Shown here in pieces: positions 28,589 through 37,295 of a stretch of 64,000 bases of DNA; positions within the stretch are counted from its first letter, which is position 1; every line of letters begins with the position of its first letter. Origin of the DNA: Rummeliibacillus stabekisii. GTDB lineage: Bacteria; Bacillota; Bacilli; Bacillales_A; Planococcaceae. The notes under the pieces are model-generated. The model made no database searches. It saw only the letters and a list, made by a program, of their open reading frames with translations, and was not told the origin of the DNA. The DNA lies in contig NZ_BJVD01000005.1 in assembly GCF_007988965.1 (NCBI RefSeq), positions 95,501 through 159,500 of the forward strand, written 5' to 3'. A program made the translations under genes and the position numbers.

Positions 28589-28739
28589 TGAGGAAACCAA
28601 CTTATAACACCTTATATGTAAGGTGTTGAAATACGAATTATCCTGATGCTAACCCATTTATTATAGGGATTCTGCCCTGTTGTAACATAAGTAGAATTTC
28701 TTTACTTATTACTGATTACTGGCACGACTATTAGAACAG

Positions 28740-28768
28740 AAAACAGTTACCAATTAGGTAACTGTTTT
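28740..28768. terminator. Intrinsic terminator
   Basis: A 12-bp inverted repeat (AAAACAGTTACC and complement, loop AATTA). It follows the HxlR fragment on the minus strand and could also stop plus-strand transcripts from the intact HxlR gene. Confidence 0.65.
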
Positions 28769-28775
28769 CTGTTCT

Positions 28776-28952
28776 CTATATAAAATACTGAATTAATCTC
28801 ACTCTGTTTCCAAATGGGTTTTCATTATCAATACAAAAAAAGATAATTATTACGGTTTTTTCTCCCCGTTCACATAACTGTTCTAAAACAGGTAATAGCG
28901 TTTCTCCTTTATTTGTAAGGCTGTATTCCACTTTAGGAGGTATTTTACTCAT
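28776..28952 (-). pseudogene. 3' fragment of a second HxlR-family gene
   Basis: A 58-codon ORF whose first 30 residues (SKIPPKVEYSLTNKGETLLP, then VLEQLCERGEK) equal the wing and last helix of HxlR regulators. The DNA-binding N-terminal part is missing and an amber stop precedes the ATG. The tail after GEK is not family-like. Confidence 0.65.
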
Positions 28953-29107
28953 CTATTCTCCTCTGATTTATTATCGATAGTAGTTTAGGAATATAATACC
29001 AAATAATAGTCCTTTTCGCTTTTGAATAAACTACTTTCTATTTATTTCAACTAGTTCAATATTCAAAGTAAAATACTGCTAATCATGACTAACCTTATTC
29101 AACTATC

Positions 29108-29257
29108 CTACCCCATTACTTTAAGTACAGTACATAACTTCACAACATCTTCTAACTCCCCAATACCTATCCAATTTTCTTTTAAGAGTTATTCAATTAA
29201 TTGGCCTTTTAATTGAGTAACTTTATTGATACTCAAAAATTCCTTGATCCACCTTTC
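29108..29257 (-). pseudogene. Decayed 50-codon ORF of unknown family
   Basis: The minus strand reads ERWIKEFLSINKVTQLKGQL IE, an in-frame stop, then LLKENWIGIGELEDVVKLCT VLKVMG and a stop. The composition is protein-like on both sides of the internal TAA. No family was identified. Confidence 0.35.
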
Positions 29258-29344
29258 AATTTAGATCTTCTTTTCACTATAAAAACACCCCCTTAGATAA
29301 ACAGATCCAAAGGGGCAAAATATCGCGACTTTATTTAAAAGCAA

Positions 29345-29384
29345 CAAAAAAATCGTGTTTAAGAGTTATCCTCTTAAACACGAT
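29345..29384 (-). terminator. Intrinsic terminator of the primase-like gene
   Basis: A 14-bp perfect stem (ATCGTGTTTAAGAG), loop TTATC, followed on the minus strand by seven T. It lies about 165 bases after the stop codon at 29548. Confidence 0.75.
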
Positions 29385-29547
29385 AATAAACAAATCGAAT
29401 CGAACTTTATTTGCTCTATACAATTTATACTTCAAAAAAATTCAGTTACCTAGTTTAATGTTGAGTTAACTACATTTTTGTATAGTTACTAACATTAATG
29501 GAGGTGAACATTTTTTGTACAACTTGATTTTTAAATCACATTTTTAT

Positions 29548-30825
29548 TTAAAACATCTTTTTAATCTGTGGGAATTTCAAATTGCAGAATACATCATCTA
29601 TTCCTTTTCCGTCTGCAATGTTCCACATTACCATATTAACATGTATCTTCATTTTTTTTAATTCTTTTAGCATTTCTTTCAGCTGTAATGCTACTTGTTC
29701 ATTACGCATTGAATCCATATCAAATGCGATATTTACCATTTTCACTTCCATTGCTTCTAACACAGGTATTACCATTCTCCAGCTATTCACTCCTGGGGTA
29801 GCTAACATGGTAGTACCTAGTTCTTTAAGGGTTTCTTCTGAATAAGCCTTGGAAAGGTGTTCTACTGCAATATCAGCTTTTAAGGCCCCTTCCGTTACCC
29901 ATACGGAGGCTGCTTTTCGCAAAGTTGAGTATTCAGTTTTATTTTTATCTAGTAATTTTTGTGTTTCCCATTCGTTCAATTCTTTCGATGGTATTGCGAT
30001 ATGAATAGGGATTGGATTTCCTGCTCCTGTTCCTTCATTTTTATGTGTACTTGAAAGCCAGAAGTAGCGTTGTCCCTTTACTAATTTAACCTCTCCAGTA
30101 AATCCCTCTCTCTCAACGATAAAAGGTTCAGCAAACGTTAGTTTCTTTTCAAAAAGGATTTCTCCATCGTCCAATATTTGCACCAGATTAGGTTGCTTTT
30201 TAACTCTTGCTTGAAGAGTAGGATAGTTATCTTTATTAATAGACACATCATTCAGTGGATCATCTACTCTAATTTGGTAGCCTACCACTTCATTGAATTC
30301 ATTTCGGTAAGGAATCATGATACCGTTTGAACCGGCAATATTCCAACCGTATTTATTTTTATAAAAGCCAGGAATACCAAATTTCCCTTTCTCTAATTGT
30401 GGTAATTTCTCTAGTACAAACTTAGCCACATTCCATGGTTTTTCTGGAAATGAGCAGTAACCACGAACAGCGATCTCTTCTGTGCTCATTTTACGCTCAT
30501 CTTGCATATATTTATGGTGTGCTTCGTTCAATGGAGCAGCATCATGGAGACGTCTAAAAAAGTAATCAAGCATATATGGCTCTAATTTAGTTCGCATTTT
30601 AACTTTTGACTCACTATTACTAATAGAGATTGTTTGTGATTTATCCAGTCTATGCAACCAAGATTGAAATTTTGTAGAGAATACTTTTTCACTCTCTATA
30701 CGTATGCATACAACTGTATCTCCTTTATGGTTCACCATACATCCCCCTGTATGGTGACATATAGGACAAGTTTGACGTATATATTCATACCAACCATTTA
30801 ATGTCGTTCTTCTTAGGTCACCCAA
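29548..30825 (-). CDS. Primase-like protein with zinc finger and DUF3854/TOPRIM domain
   Basis: A 425-aa protein. An N-terminal zinc-finger pattern CPICHHTGGC ... VVCIR (about 17-40) resembles the CHC2 zinc ribbon of primases. The rest resembles DUF3854, a TOPRIM-like domain common in plasmid primases, with VTEGALKAD (catalytic Glu, ~291) and NIAFDMDSM (Asp-x-Asp, ~358) and a late GIDDV. It probably primes lagging or transferred strands. A TTG at 30825 is chosen over a GTG at 30834 because AAGGAG lies 8 bases upstream of the TTG. Confidence 0.7.
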   Translation of the reverse strand: MGDLRRTTLNGWYEYIRQTCPICHHTGGCMVNHKGDTVVCIRIESEKVFSTKFQSWLHRLDKSQTISISNSESKVKMRTKLEPYMLDYFFRRLHDAAPLNEAHHKYMQDERKMSTEEIAVRGYCSFPEKPWNVAKFVLEKLPQLEKGKFGIPGFYKNKYGWNIAGSNGIMIPYRNEFNEVVGYQIRVDDPLNDVSINKDNYPTLQARVKKQPNLVQILDDGEILFEKKLTFAEPFIVEREGFTGEVKLVKGQRYFWLSSTHKNEGTGAGNPIPIHIAIPSKELNEWETQKLLDKNKTEYSTLRKAASVWVTEGALKADIAVEHLSKAYSEETLKELGTTMLATPGVNSWRMVIPVLEAMEVKMVNIAFDMDSMRNEQVALQLKEMLKELKKMKIHVNMVMWNIADGKGIDDVFCNLKFPQIKKMF

Positions 30826-30952
30826 AATATCCACTCCTTCCTCTTGTTAGTTTTTAAATTACTCACTTGAAACTGTCCTTAATTAGAGGAAAACTCGTTA
30901 GAATTTTAGAATGCTGTTGATCCATATACATAACAACAATTAGGGGAATAGG

Positions 30953-32515
30953 CTAGCTCTTTAATAACCACTTTAAATTGTCCTCTATTTTCTTAAATGG
31001 ATTAAATAAGTTTTTCCTTTTCTTTTGTTGCGAACTCTCCACTAGGATCTTCTTTTCAAATTTATCATTAAACAAGTGTTGGCCAATTTGCTTAAATTCG
31101 TTTTGTAACAATACATTTACTCTCTCATTCGCAAAATAAAAGGGCTCTATATCATAATAGTTACGCATAACTTCTTCATGTAAAGCTGGTAGTGTAGCGA
31201 TTGTTTCAAACCCTAGTTCCTTTCCTATTCGTTTAACTTGTGAAAATTCATATGACTTATTGAAGATTAAATAAATAGGAATTCCTGTATGCTCCTGAAT
31301 TTGATGAATATACTCTTTCCAAGCAATAAAATCTTGAAATGTATCGTCTACCACTATCCAAAGTTGGTCCATATATTTCAAAGAATCCTTCGTGTACTTC
31401 TCCATCTTGCCAGTAGGCAAATCAACAATGGTTACATCAACTATATTAGTAGTTGTCATATAAGCCTCTAATAAGTATTCATTCCAAATTAATGACTCAT
31501 CACCGCTATCTAATGGCAAACACATAACACTTTTGTAATGCCATTCTACCTTCTGTGGATCTTCCTCTTCACTTTGAATAGTAGCGGCATAGCTTTTCCA
31601 TTGTTTCGGTATTTTTGTAAATCGCTTTAACCAATCCTTTAGGACAGGTTGATTAGTTAATCCCTCAAGTAATGCTGTATAAATACGGTTTTCCGCCAAA
31701 AAGAATGAAAGATTCATCGCTAAAGTGGTAACACCCATTCTGTGCAATGGGGACCAAATTCCAATTGTATTAGTATCAGACCACTTTTGCTTTGCGAATA
31801 GCTGACGTTGTATATCTCTTGCTCGGCTTTTATAATCTGATTCAGTGTCTATAAATTCGTCATCATTTACTTTTGGTAATAAACCGGCGATTTTATCCTC
31901 TTCAAACATATCTACTTCAGATACATCATCTACTTCAATACTTTCTTCTCTCAATAGCTCAATTTCTTCAGGATAGCGATCTACATTGTTTTGTTCCAAA
32001 GCTTGAGATTCATCGTACTCATCTTCGGCTTTTTTATTATCTAGGGATGTATCATATGCAATTACCGGCAATTTGTCTTCGGTTGGGTTCTGGCTGTTTT
32101 CCTGACCATTCTCATATTTTATTTCTTGTTGCTGCTCTTCCGTTGTTAAAGTTATTCTTTCTAATTTTTTAATGAATTTTAATGCTGAATTGAAATATTT
32201 CCTGGCGCGCTCTATAGTATCGACTCTCTTAATTTTCATAGTCATATTTGAAGATTGGTAAACCTTGTCTGAAATATGAATAACTAGACCATTGTGTAGT
32301 GAGATAATAAGTTGGTTTAAATTTTCATCTTCTGAATCAGCATCCGTTATAATCAGCACGCTTTTCTTATCTTTATGTTCGAGTATCCAATCTAATATGT
32401 CACTGCCCTCATCTATTTCCGTACTTTCAAAAACAATATCAGCAGACACTACGTATCTTTTTAACTCTTCAATTTCTTGTTTTTCTTGTCTTTCTAACCA
32501 ATACAATAATTCCAT
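30953..32515 (-). CDS. TadZ/CpaE-like protein with degenerate P-loop
   Basis: A 520-aa protein. The N-terminal ~100 residues resemble a receiver-like fold (ILEHKDKKSVLIITDADSED), then comes an acidic linker (about 135-235). The C-terminal ~265 residues are MinD/ParA-like: IGIWSPLHRMGVTTLAMNLS in place of a normal deviant Walker A, and VDVTIVDLPTG as Walker B-like. The Walker lysines are missing. CpaE/TadZ proteins place Tad pili at the cell pole. The SPLHxxGxTT motif recurs in the Tad-operon protein at 55066-55872, so this one probably belongs to the same apparatus despite lying 20 kb away. Confidence 0.65.
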   Translation of the reverse strand: MELLYWLERQEKQEIEELKRYVVSADIVFESTEIDEGSDILDWILEHKDKKSVLIITDADSEDENLNQLIISLHNGLVIHISDKVYQSSNMTMKIKRVDTIERARKYFNSALKFIKKLERITLTTEEQQQEIKYENGQENSQNPTEDKLPVIAYDTSLDNKKAEDEYDESQALEQNNVDRYPEEIELLREESIEVDDVSEVDMFEEDKIAGLLPKVNDDEFIDTESDYKSRARDIQRQLFAKQKWSDTNTIGIWSPLHRMGVTTLAMNLSFFLAENRIYTALLEGLTNQPVLKDWLKRFTKIPKQWKSYAATIQSEEEDPQKVEWHYKSVMCLPLDSGDESLIWNEYLLEAYMTTTNIVDVTIVDLPTGKMEKYTKDSLKYMDQLWIVVDDTFQDFIAWKEYIHQIQEHTGIPIYLIFNKSYEFSQVKRIGKELGFETIATLPALHEEVMRNYYDIEPFYFANERVNVLLQNEFKQIGQHLFNDKFEKKILVESSQQKKRKNLFNPFKKIEDNLKWLLKS

Positions 32516-32855
32516 GTCATTAAAAAGTCCTTTCTAAAAATAAAAAAATCCACATTAACCCTACCTTCACGGATAAGATCAATCTGGACAGTTTATGTCG
32601 CGTATCATATTTAATTTTCGGTTGAATTCTTATTAAGACTATACCATATTTTCTTGAAAATTCCCTTTTGAATAAAATTATTATTTACAAAACCTCATAC
32701 TTTTTAATTCTTTTTAAGAAGCTATTTTTGGTTATGCGATAGCTACTAACAACTATATTGAAATCCAATGTATCTCAAACCATATAATGTTCTTTCATTC
32801 ACGCGAAAAGGTTATCTTAAGATGTAAAACCTCAAATCACCAAACACTGAGTAAA
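32516..32855. other. Intergenic region
   Basis: 340 bases upstream of the TadZ-like gene (AAAGGA before its ATG), presumably with its promoter. No leader element of the GGGWAMACCCC type, RNA or ORF was seen. Confidence 0.35.
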
Positions 32856-33368
32856 TTAATGAAATTTATATGCTTTTATTAATGTATCTGCTGATAAATA
32901 AAGTGGATGCTTAGGTAAACCATATTTGTTTAAGTCTAGGTAAAATAAATCTAATTGTTGATCAACAAGATATTTCAAGATAGGAAAACTGGCATTAAAC
33001 CAACTTCCTTTTTCACCCCATCCAGCAACAATAATCTCAGCATCATCAATAGCTTGTTTAATGAAATCTATATTTTCTGGAAGTGTTCGTACATCTGCAG
33101 TTAATAAATCATTCGGACTAGGTGTACGCAATGAAAATAAATTCACCACTCCAATGGAGCCAAAACCATTATTCATTGCTATTTTAATACATCTATCCAA
33201 TGTTGAATCACACTGCTCTAAATCTGCCGTACTAGGATTCAATAAAATAAAAAGGCATAAAGGTAAATCTGCATTCCATTCACAAATTAAGTGTAGCCTA
33301 TGTTTTTTTGTTTCATCAAATACTGCATCAACTATTTCAGAGTCTTTCCATGGTCTCAAAATCACCAT
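32856..33368 (-). CDS. DUF1643-family protein
   Basis: A 170-aa cytosolic protein with the DUF1643 pattern: LFILLNPSTADLEQCDSTLD, GFGSIGVVNLFSLRTPSP and EIIVAGWGEKG. The family is widespread in bacteria and phages, often on mobile DNA, and has no established function. It is monocistronic with its own ribosome site (AAAGGAATGG). Confidence 0.8.
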   Translation of the reverse strand: MVILRPWKDSEIVDAVFDETKKHRLHLICEWNADLPLCLFILLNPSTADLEQCDSTLDRCIKIAMNNGFGSIGVVNLFSLRTPSPNDLLTADVRTLPENIDFIKQAIDDAEIIVAGWGEKGSWFNASFPILKYLVDQQLDLFYLDLNKYGLPKHPLYLSADTLIKAYKFH

Positions 33369-33842
33369 TCCTTTCCAAATTAAAATACTATGTATTTAGT
33401 TAAGACAATGACACTTATGAATTTAAAAATTTTGGACCAGTCAATCCCTAACTTTCGAATGAAAATTTACTCTAATTTATTGATGGGATTATCTATATTT
33501 TGGCCTTTCCATTGTGTCAGTGTATACCATTAATATAACTTCATTCTCACTAATCATAATGTAAAAAGTAATGAATGTCTTTGATATAAATATGATAAAG
33601 GCAATAAAGCCACATCAATGTGATGTGACTAAATAAAATACAAAATTATAGGTAGAAAGATGCTTACGCCCTTCCTCTAATAAAGCAATACATGCTTTCT
33701 AGTAACTTTCTATGAGTAGCTGTCATTAAATGTGATAGAAAGTCTATTCAAAATAAGTTAGCATCATATGACAAGGCTATTTTTCATAGAGTTTTCTACA
33801 GCCAGTCTTAAGCCTTGTTGGTTAATACTACAACACTTTTTA
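33369..33842. other. Intergenic region
   Basis: 474 bases between the DUF1643 gene and the 3D-domain gene. It contains the hairpin at 33608-33630 and a 7-bp repeat pair CAAGGCT/AGCCTTG around 33772-33818. No intact ORF was seen. Confidence 0.35.
33608..33630 (-). terminator. Probable terminator of the exported-protein operon
   Basis: Stem CACATCA/TGATGTG with flanking AG/CT pairs and loop ATG. On the minus strand it is followed by TTATTGCCTTT. It lies about 210 bases after the stop of the 3D-domain gene. Confidence 0.5.
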
Positions 33843-34244
33843 TTATTTGCTATAAGATTGTATAGAAATTTTAACTGTCTTTCTGCCCCAATTTAATGCC
33901 TGCTTCTTCGATCTCATAAAGACATCAATTTTTTTCCCTTTGATAGCTCCACCTGTATCTCCAGCAATTGCTAATCCATACCCATTCACATATACAACTG
34001 AATTTAGAGGGATTACTCTTTTATCTACCGCTATAACTTTTTTATATGGATTTTTCCGAAGATTGATCCCTATAGCAGTTATTCCACTACACCCTTCACA
34101 GTGATCTGTATAGGCGGTTGCAGTAACGTACATTGATTTAGGTTTAGCTTTTGCATGGCTATTTGTAGGTAGCATACAGATTGAACTTATAGAAAGCGTT
34201 ACCACTAATATTATAAGCATCAATTTTCCTATAGTTTCTTTCAT
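33843..34244 (-). CDS. Secreted 3D-domain (MltA-like) wall hydrolase
   Basis: 133 aa with a signal peptide (about 1-31, ending SHA). The remainder is a 3D domain: YVTATAYTDHCEGCSGITAI, KKVIAVDKRVIPLNSVVYV and GLAIAGDTGGAIKGKKIDVF, containing the three conserved aspartates. 3D domains are double-psi barrels found in MltA-like lytic transglycosylases and in B. subtilis YocH. Two cysteines (C-E-G-C) could form a disulfide. As the last gene of the leader-B operon it is probably a second wall-opening enzyme for the transfer apparatus. Confidence 0.82.
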   Translation of the reverse strand: MKETIGKLMLIILVVTLSISSICMLPTNSHAKAKPKSMYVTATAYTDHCEGCSGITAIGINLRKNPYKKVIAVDKRVIPLNSVVYVNGYGLAIAGDTGGAIKGKKIDVFMRSKKQALNWGRKTVKISIQSYSK

Positions 34245-34276
34245 ACAATCCCCTCCCTGTAATTTTTGAATAATTA

Positions 34277-34954
34277 TTAGCTATTCAGAAGGCTCTTCAT
34301 CTCGTTTATATTAAAGGGATCATTTAATTTAGCCCCATTTATGTAGACTGTAGGGACTGATTCTACTCCATAATTCTCTGTATACTCTGAAGTTGTTTTA
34401 AATCCATCATTATCTATTTTATTTACTTCTTCTATCGTAGTTTTTATACCAGCTGCTTTTAATGTTGATAAGATATAGTCTTCAGTAGCCCAATCTACTT
34501 CAGCATCGTTTGCTCTACTTTCAAATTTACGCTGAACTTTATAATATTTATTAGGATATTTAAGTTCAACAAAGCGATCAACCTTTGTCATAAATAAAGA
34601 ATCTTGATTCAGGATAGCAGCTAGGGGTTGCCCTACAAATTTTGTTTTCCCTGTATCTATGAATTCATCTTCTATCTTAGGAAGTACTTCTTTAAACCAT
34701 TTTTTGCACCAAGGACATGAATAATCAAAAGCTAAGATGATAGTGTTTTTTGCGTTTTCATCACCTAATACTGGACGGTTTTTTACATCTATATCATATA
34801 ATTTGTAAGCATCTTTAAGAATGCTTTTTTCTTTCGCTGAAGCAGTTGTTTCTATATTTGCTGCTTTCGTGGTCTCTTTTTGCCCCTCATTATTTTGGCA
34901 ACCAGCTGCAAATAAAACGAGTGATACAGGTATCAATATCTTCTTTAAATTCAT
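34277..34954 (-). CDS. DsbA/BdbD-like thiol-disulfide oxidoreductase lipoprotein
   Basis: A 225-aa protein with a lipobox signal (FAAGC, Cys 19). A DsbA-like thioredoxin fold has the active site FDYSCPWCKKWF (~77-88) and cis-proline loop VESVPTVYINGA (~203). It acts outside the membrane to make or isomerise disulfides. It is one base from the preceding gene's stop, so it is translationally linked to it. Likely substrates are the cysteine-rich exported proteins of the transfer system, such as the SLT-M23 hydrolase, the 3D-domain protein and the surface protein at 61333-63435; this link is inferred. Confidence 0.85.
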   Translation of the reverse strand: MNLKKILIPVSLVLFAAGCQNNEGQKETTKAANIETTASAKEKSILKDAYKLYDIDVKNRPVLGDENAKNTIILAFDYSCPWCKKWFKEVLPKIEDEFIDTGKTKFVGQPLAAILNQDSLFMTKVDRFVELKYPNKYYKVQRKFESRANDAEVDWATEDYILSTLKAAGIKTTIEEVNKIDNDGFKTTSEYTENYGVESVPTVYINGAKLNDPFNINEMKSLLNS

Positions 34955-34955
34955 T

Positions 34956-35825
34956 TTACTCCTCCTTATCTGTAAGCCCTAGAAAATCTAACTCTGTTGT
35001 GTGGTATAAGCGTATTTGTAATACGTCGGTAATTTCAGATGGGAGACGTTTTGAAATCGTTTCAGCTAATATCATTTTTTCTTCGTCTCGAATGACGTTT
35101 GATAAATTCAAACTTAATATATAAAACTTTTTATCCTCTTCAGTTGGAAAAGTAGAAAGATGAACGGTACCACACCATGAATTATCTTGGTTTTGTTTTC
35201 CAGTTAAAAATAAGTCCCAAAATTCATGTTGTTCAGCATAATGTTTGGCTTCCATATATACTTGATGATTAATATAGTTTAAGTCGAACGGATCTCCTAG
35301 CTTAAAATCATTTACTTTTTCAGATGGAGCGACACTATAGTGTGAATCCTCTAGGAATGCTTTGTAAGCACCAAATAAGGCTACTTCATATTTAATACCT
35401 TCAACTACTTCAAACCCTTTTTCCAATTCATTTAACATGACTAAAGCGAATGAATTGGCGACATCATTATCAATCCAATTGTATTCTGTATCATTAAATA
35501 GGTTGTCTAACATAGTTCTTATTTGATTTCTAACTATCCCTTTTGGCAACGTCCATACATTGTCTGTAAATTCTACTTCTTCATCTTCCAAAATGTTTGA
35601 CATCACATAATATCCTTGAAAAAACTGACTACGAATTACATTACTAATCGTATTTTCAATAATTTCATGTACATTTTCATTGCTTGTTAAAGCTAATAAC
35701 TTACGACCATAAAATATGGTCAAGTTTTCAAGTTCCTGGTTAAAGTAAACATCTTGCTCATATTTATCACGCAATTTATTTGTAACCTTGTTAAATATAG
35801 CGTCATTGGTAATTGTTGCAGCCAT
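34956..35825 (-). CDS. Cytosolic protein of unknown function in leader-B operon
   Basis: A 289-aa protein, mostly helical, with no signal peptide or membrane helix. Conspicuous segments are LPKGIVRNQIRTMLDNLF, GIKYEVALFGAYKAFLEDS and a C-terminal TDVLQIRLYHTTELDFLGLT. No family was recognised. It is six bases downstream of the lipoprotein gene and one base upstream of the DsbA-like gene. Confidence 0.5.
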   Translation of the reverse strand: MAATITNDAIFNKVTNKLRDKYEQDVYFNQELENLTIFYGRKLLALTSNENVHEIIENTISNVIRSQFFQGYYVMSNILEDEEVEFTDNVWTLPKGIVRNQIRTMLDNLFNDTEYNWIDNDVANSFALVMLNELEKGFEVVEGIKYEVALFGAYKAFLEDSHYSVAPSEKVNDFKLGDPFDLNYINHQVYMEAKHYAEQHEFWDLFLTGKQNQDNSWCGTVHLSTFPTEEDKKFYILSLNLSNVIRDEEKMILAETISKRLPSEITDVLQIRLYHTTELDFLGLTDKEE

Positions 35826-35831
35826 TATATA

Positions 35832-36575
35832 TTAATCTCCTTTAGGTGAATGAAATTTTTTATTGGTATTTTCAGCTTTATAACTTTCTGAAGGTGAATC
35901 ATCTAAGAGAAGCCATTTTTCATTTTCTTTTTTCATTACGGTTTGGTAATATACTCGTTCGCCATTTTTTAAAGTATATTTTCGATAGAATGAGGCTTCT
36001 TTTGCACGTTCATCTAGTTCAACATCCGTTAATTGATAAGATTTAATATCACTCCGAAGTTGTTCTTTAAATAATTTTACAAGCTCAATGAAAGTATTTT
36101 TCCGCTCAGCGTCTGTATCTGGCAATTGTGCCAAGAACGACTCAGACATATACTTTTTCCCTACGGTATAGAATTGATCACCTTTAATTTCTCCAGAGTG
36201 ATAAAGAAACAGCAAATGACTAATATACTGACTAAATTCATTTACATCCGTAAATTCTTCTTTATTCTGGGGTAGGTTTATTCCCACTTCTTTCGCCTTC
36301 TTTTTACTTTTACTGATAGCTTCTTCCGGAGTTTGAGATTCAGCACCTTTTAGACGATTCTTTTGTGATTGGGACAAAGTAATGTCTTTCTCGTTAACTT
36401 CTGATTCTGGTTTATTTGCTGAAGCAGCCTCCTTTGTTTTTTCTGTCTTTTTGTCACCTTTAACCTTGTTTATTTGTTTATCAATTGTATGGTCCATCAT
36501 TCCGCACCCAGATAGGAAAATTGATAAGAGAACTCCAGCCCCAGTCATTGTGAACCGTTTATTAATAAAATGCAT
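35832..36575 (-). CDS. Predicted lipoprotein of leader-B operon
   Basis: A 247-aa protein with a lipobox (FLSGC, Cys 24), an acidic/lysine-rich linker (about 30-90) and an exported domain of about 150 residues ending in a beta-rich segment (YRKYTLKNGERVYYQTVMKK, WLLLDDSPSES) that resembles NTF2/VirB8-like or DUF4878-like folds in pattern only. Overlap of 14 bases with the upstream gene suggests coupling. It may be an external component of the T4SS. Confidence 0.55.
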   Translation of the reverse strand: MHFINKRFTMTGAGVLLSIFLSGCGMMDHTIDKQINKVKGDKKTEKTKEAASANKPESEVNEKDITLSQSQKNRLKGAESQTPEEAISKSKKKAKEVGINLPQNKEEFTDVNEFSQYISHLLFLYHSGEIKGDQFYTVGKKYMSESFLAQLPDTDAERKNTFIELVKLFKEQLRSDIKSYQLTDVELDERAKEASFYRKYTLKNGERVYYQTVMKKENEKWLLLDDSPSESYKAENTNKKFHSPKGD

Positions 36576-37182
36576 ACGTGTAATGAGCCTCCTTATTTTT
36601 TTCTCTTATTGTTAAAAAACTGTTTCTCTCTGATTCTGTTAATAATGAAGCCATTTCAACTGATTCATAAGCTGGCCTTCCTTCAACGATAGATTTTTCA
36701 ACTAACTTATTTAACAAACGAATTTTAAAATGCCTTCCTGACGGGATAAAATGTACGCCAATATATTCAAACATAAAAAATTGTACTGTTTCCTGGGCAC
36801 CACGAGTCATACTTGTTTTGATATGAACATCTTTTTTTCCTCTTTGGCCAAATAAGCAAATAAGTAAGATAAACACATTTACATTTAATAATTGCGGATT
36901 AATGTAGCTGACTCTTTGCTTTTCATCGGTCCAATCTTGGAGGATCTTTTCGATAAGTAAGTTACTCTTTACAAGAAAACGAGAATCTTCTAATCTTTGG
37001 ATATCAATGTAATTATCTATTTGATTTCGGGAGATATAATTTTCTAAAATATATTGTTTATGGCTATTTTCAAGGGTAAATATAATATCTCTTTCACTTT
37101 TGGATCGTTTTTTTATGTCGCAATCACTAAGTAATATTGCAACAATTAAATCCTTTATAGATTTCATTTTTTCATCATTCAT
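36562..37182 (-). CDS. Unknown protein, first gene of leader-B operon
   Basis: 206 aa from the ATG at 37182 (MNDEKMKSIKD), which has GGGGAG 7 bases upstream; earlier in-frame codons lie inside the leader hairpin. The predicted fold is mixed alpha/beta, without signal peptide. A central hydrophobic stretch (LLNVNVFILLICLFGQRGKK) could be a buried helix. The segment SYINPQLLNVNVFILLICLF followed by SGRHFKIRLLNKLVEK is not a family I recognise. Confidence 0.5.
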   Translation of the reverse strand: MNDEKMKSIKDLIVAILLSDCDIKKRSKSERDIIFTLENSHKQYILENYISRNQIDNYIDIQRLEDSRFLVKSNLLIEKILQDWTDEKQRVSYINPQLLNVNVFILLICLFGQRGKKDVHIKTSMTRGAQETVQFFMFEYIGVHFIPSGRHFKIRLLNKLVEKSIVEGRPAYESVEMASLLTESERNSFLTIREKNKEAHYTYAFY

Positions 37183-37195
37183 TCGATCACTCCCC

Positions 37196-37254
37196 AAAAA
37201 AGAACACCCCAAACTCGTCGAAGATATAAACTTCAATGAATTTGGGGTGTTCCC
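37196..37254 (-). promoter_or_regulatory. Leader attenuator element B (exported-protein operon)
   Basis: On the minus strand: GGGAACACCCC opening a hairpin closed by GGGGTGTTC and TTTTTT, then GGGGAG and ATG at 37182. It is the same block as elements A, C, D and E. The U-run ends about 14 bases before the start codon. Confidence 0.8.
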
Positions 37255-37295
37255 ATTTTATTTATTCTATTTTGTTTAACTAACTAAATTATAAT

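Larger units (their letters stand above)
28953..29547. other. Gene-poor gap with decayed DNA
   Basis: 595 bases with no intact gene. They contain the ORF remnant at 29108-29257 and the terminator at 29345-29384, listed separately. The rest looks like mutational debris between the passenger cluster and the plasmid backbone. Confidence 0.4.

Noticed and set aside
33660..33840. Possible pseudogene or structured RNA near the 3D-domain gene
   Set aside because: Fragments such as LPLIKQYMLSSNF are too short to assign, and the weak CAAGGCT pairing does not define an RNA family.
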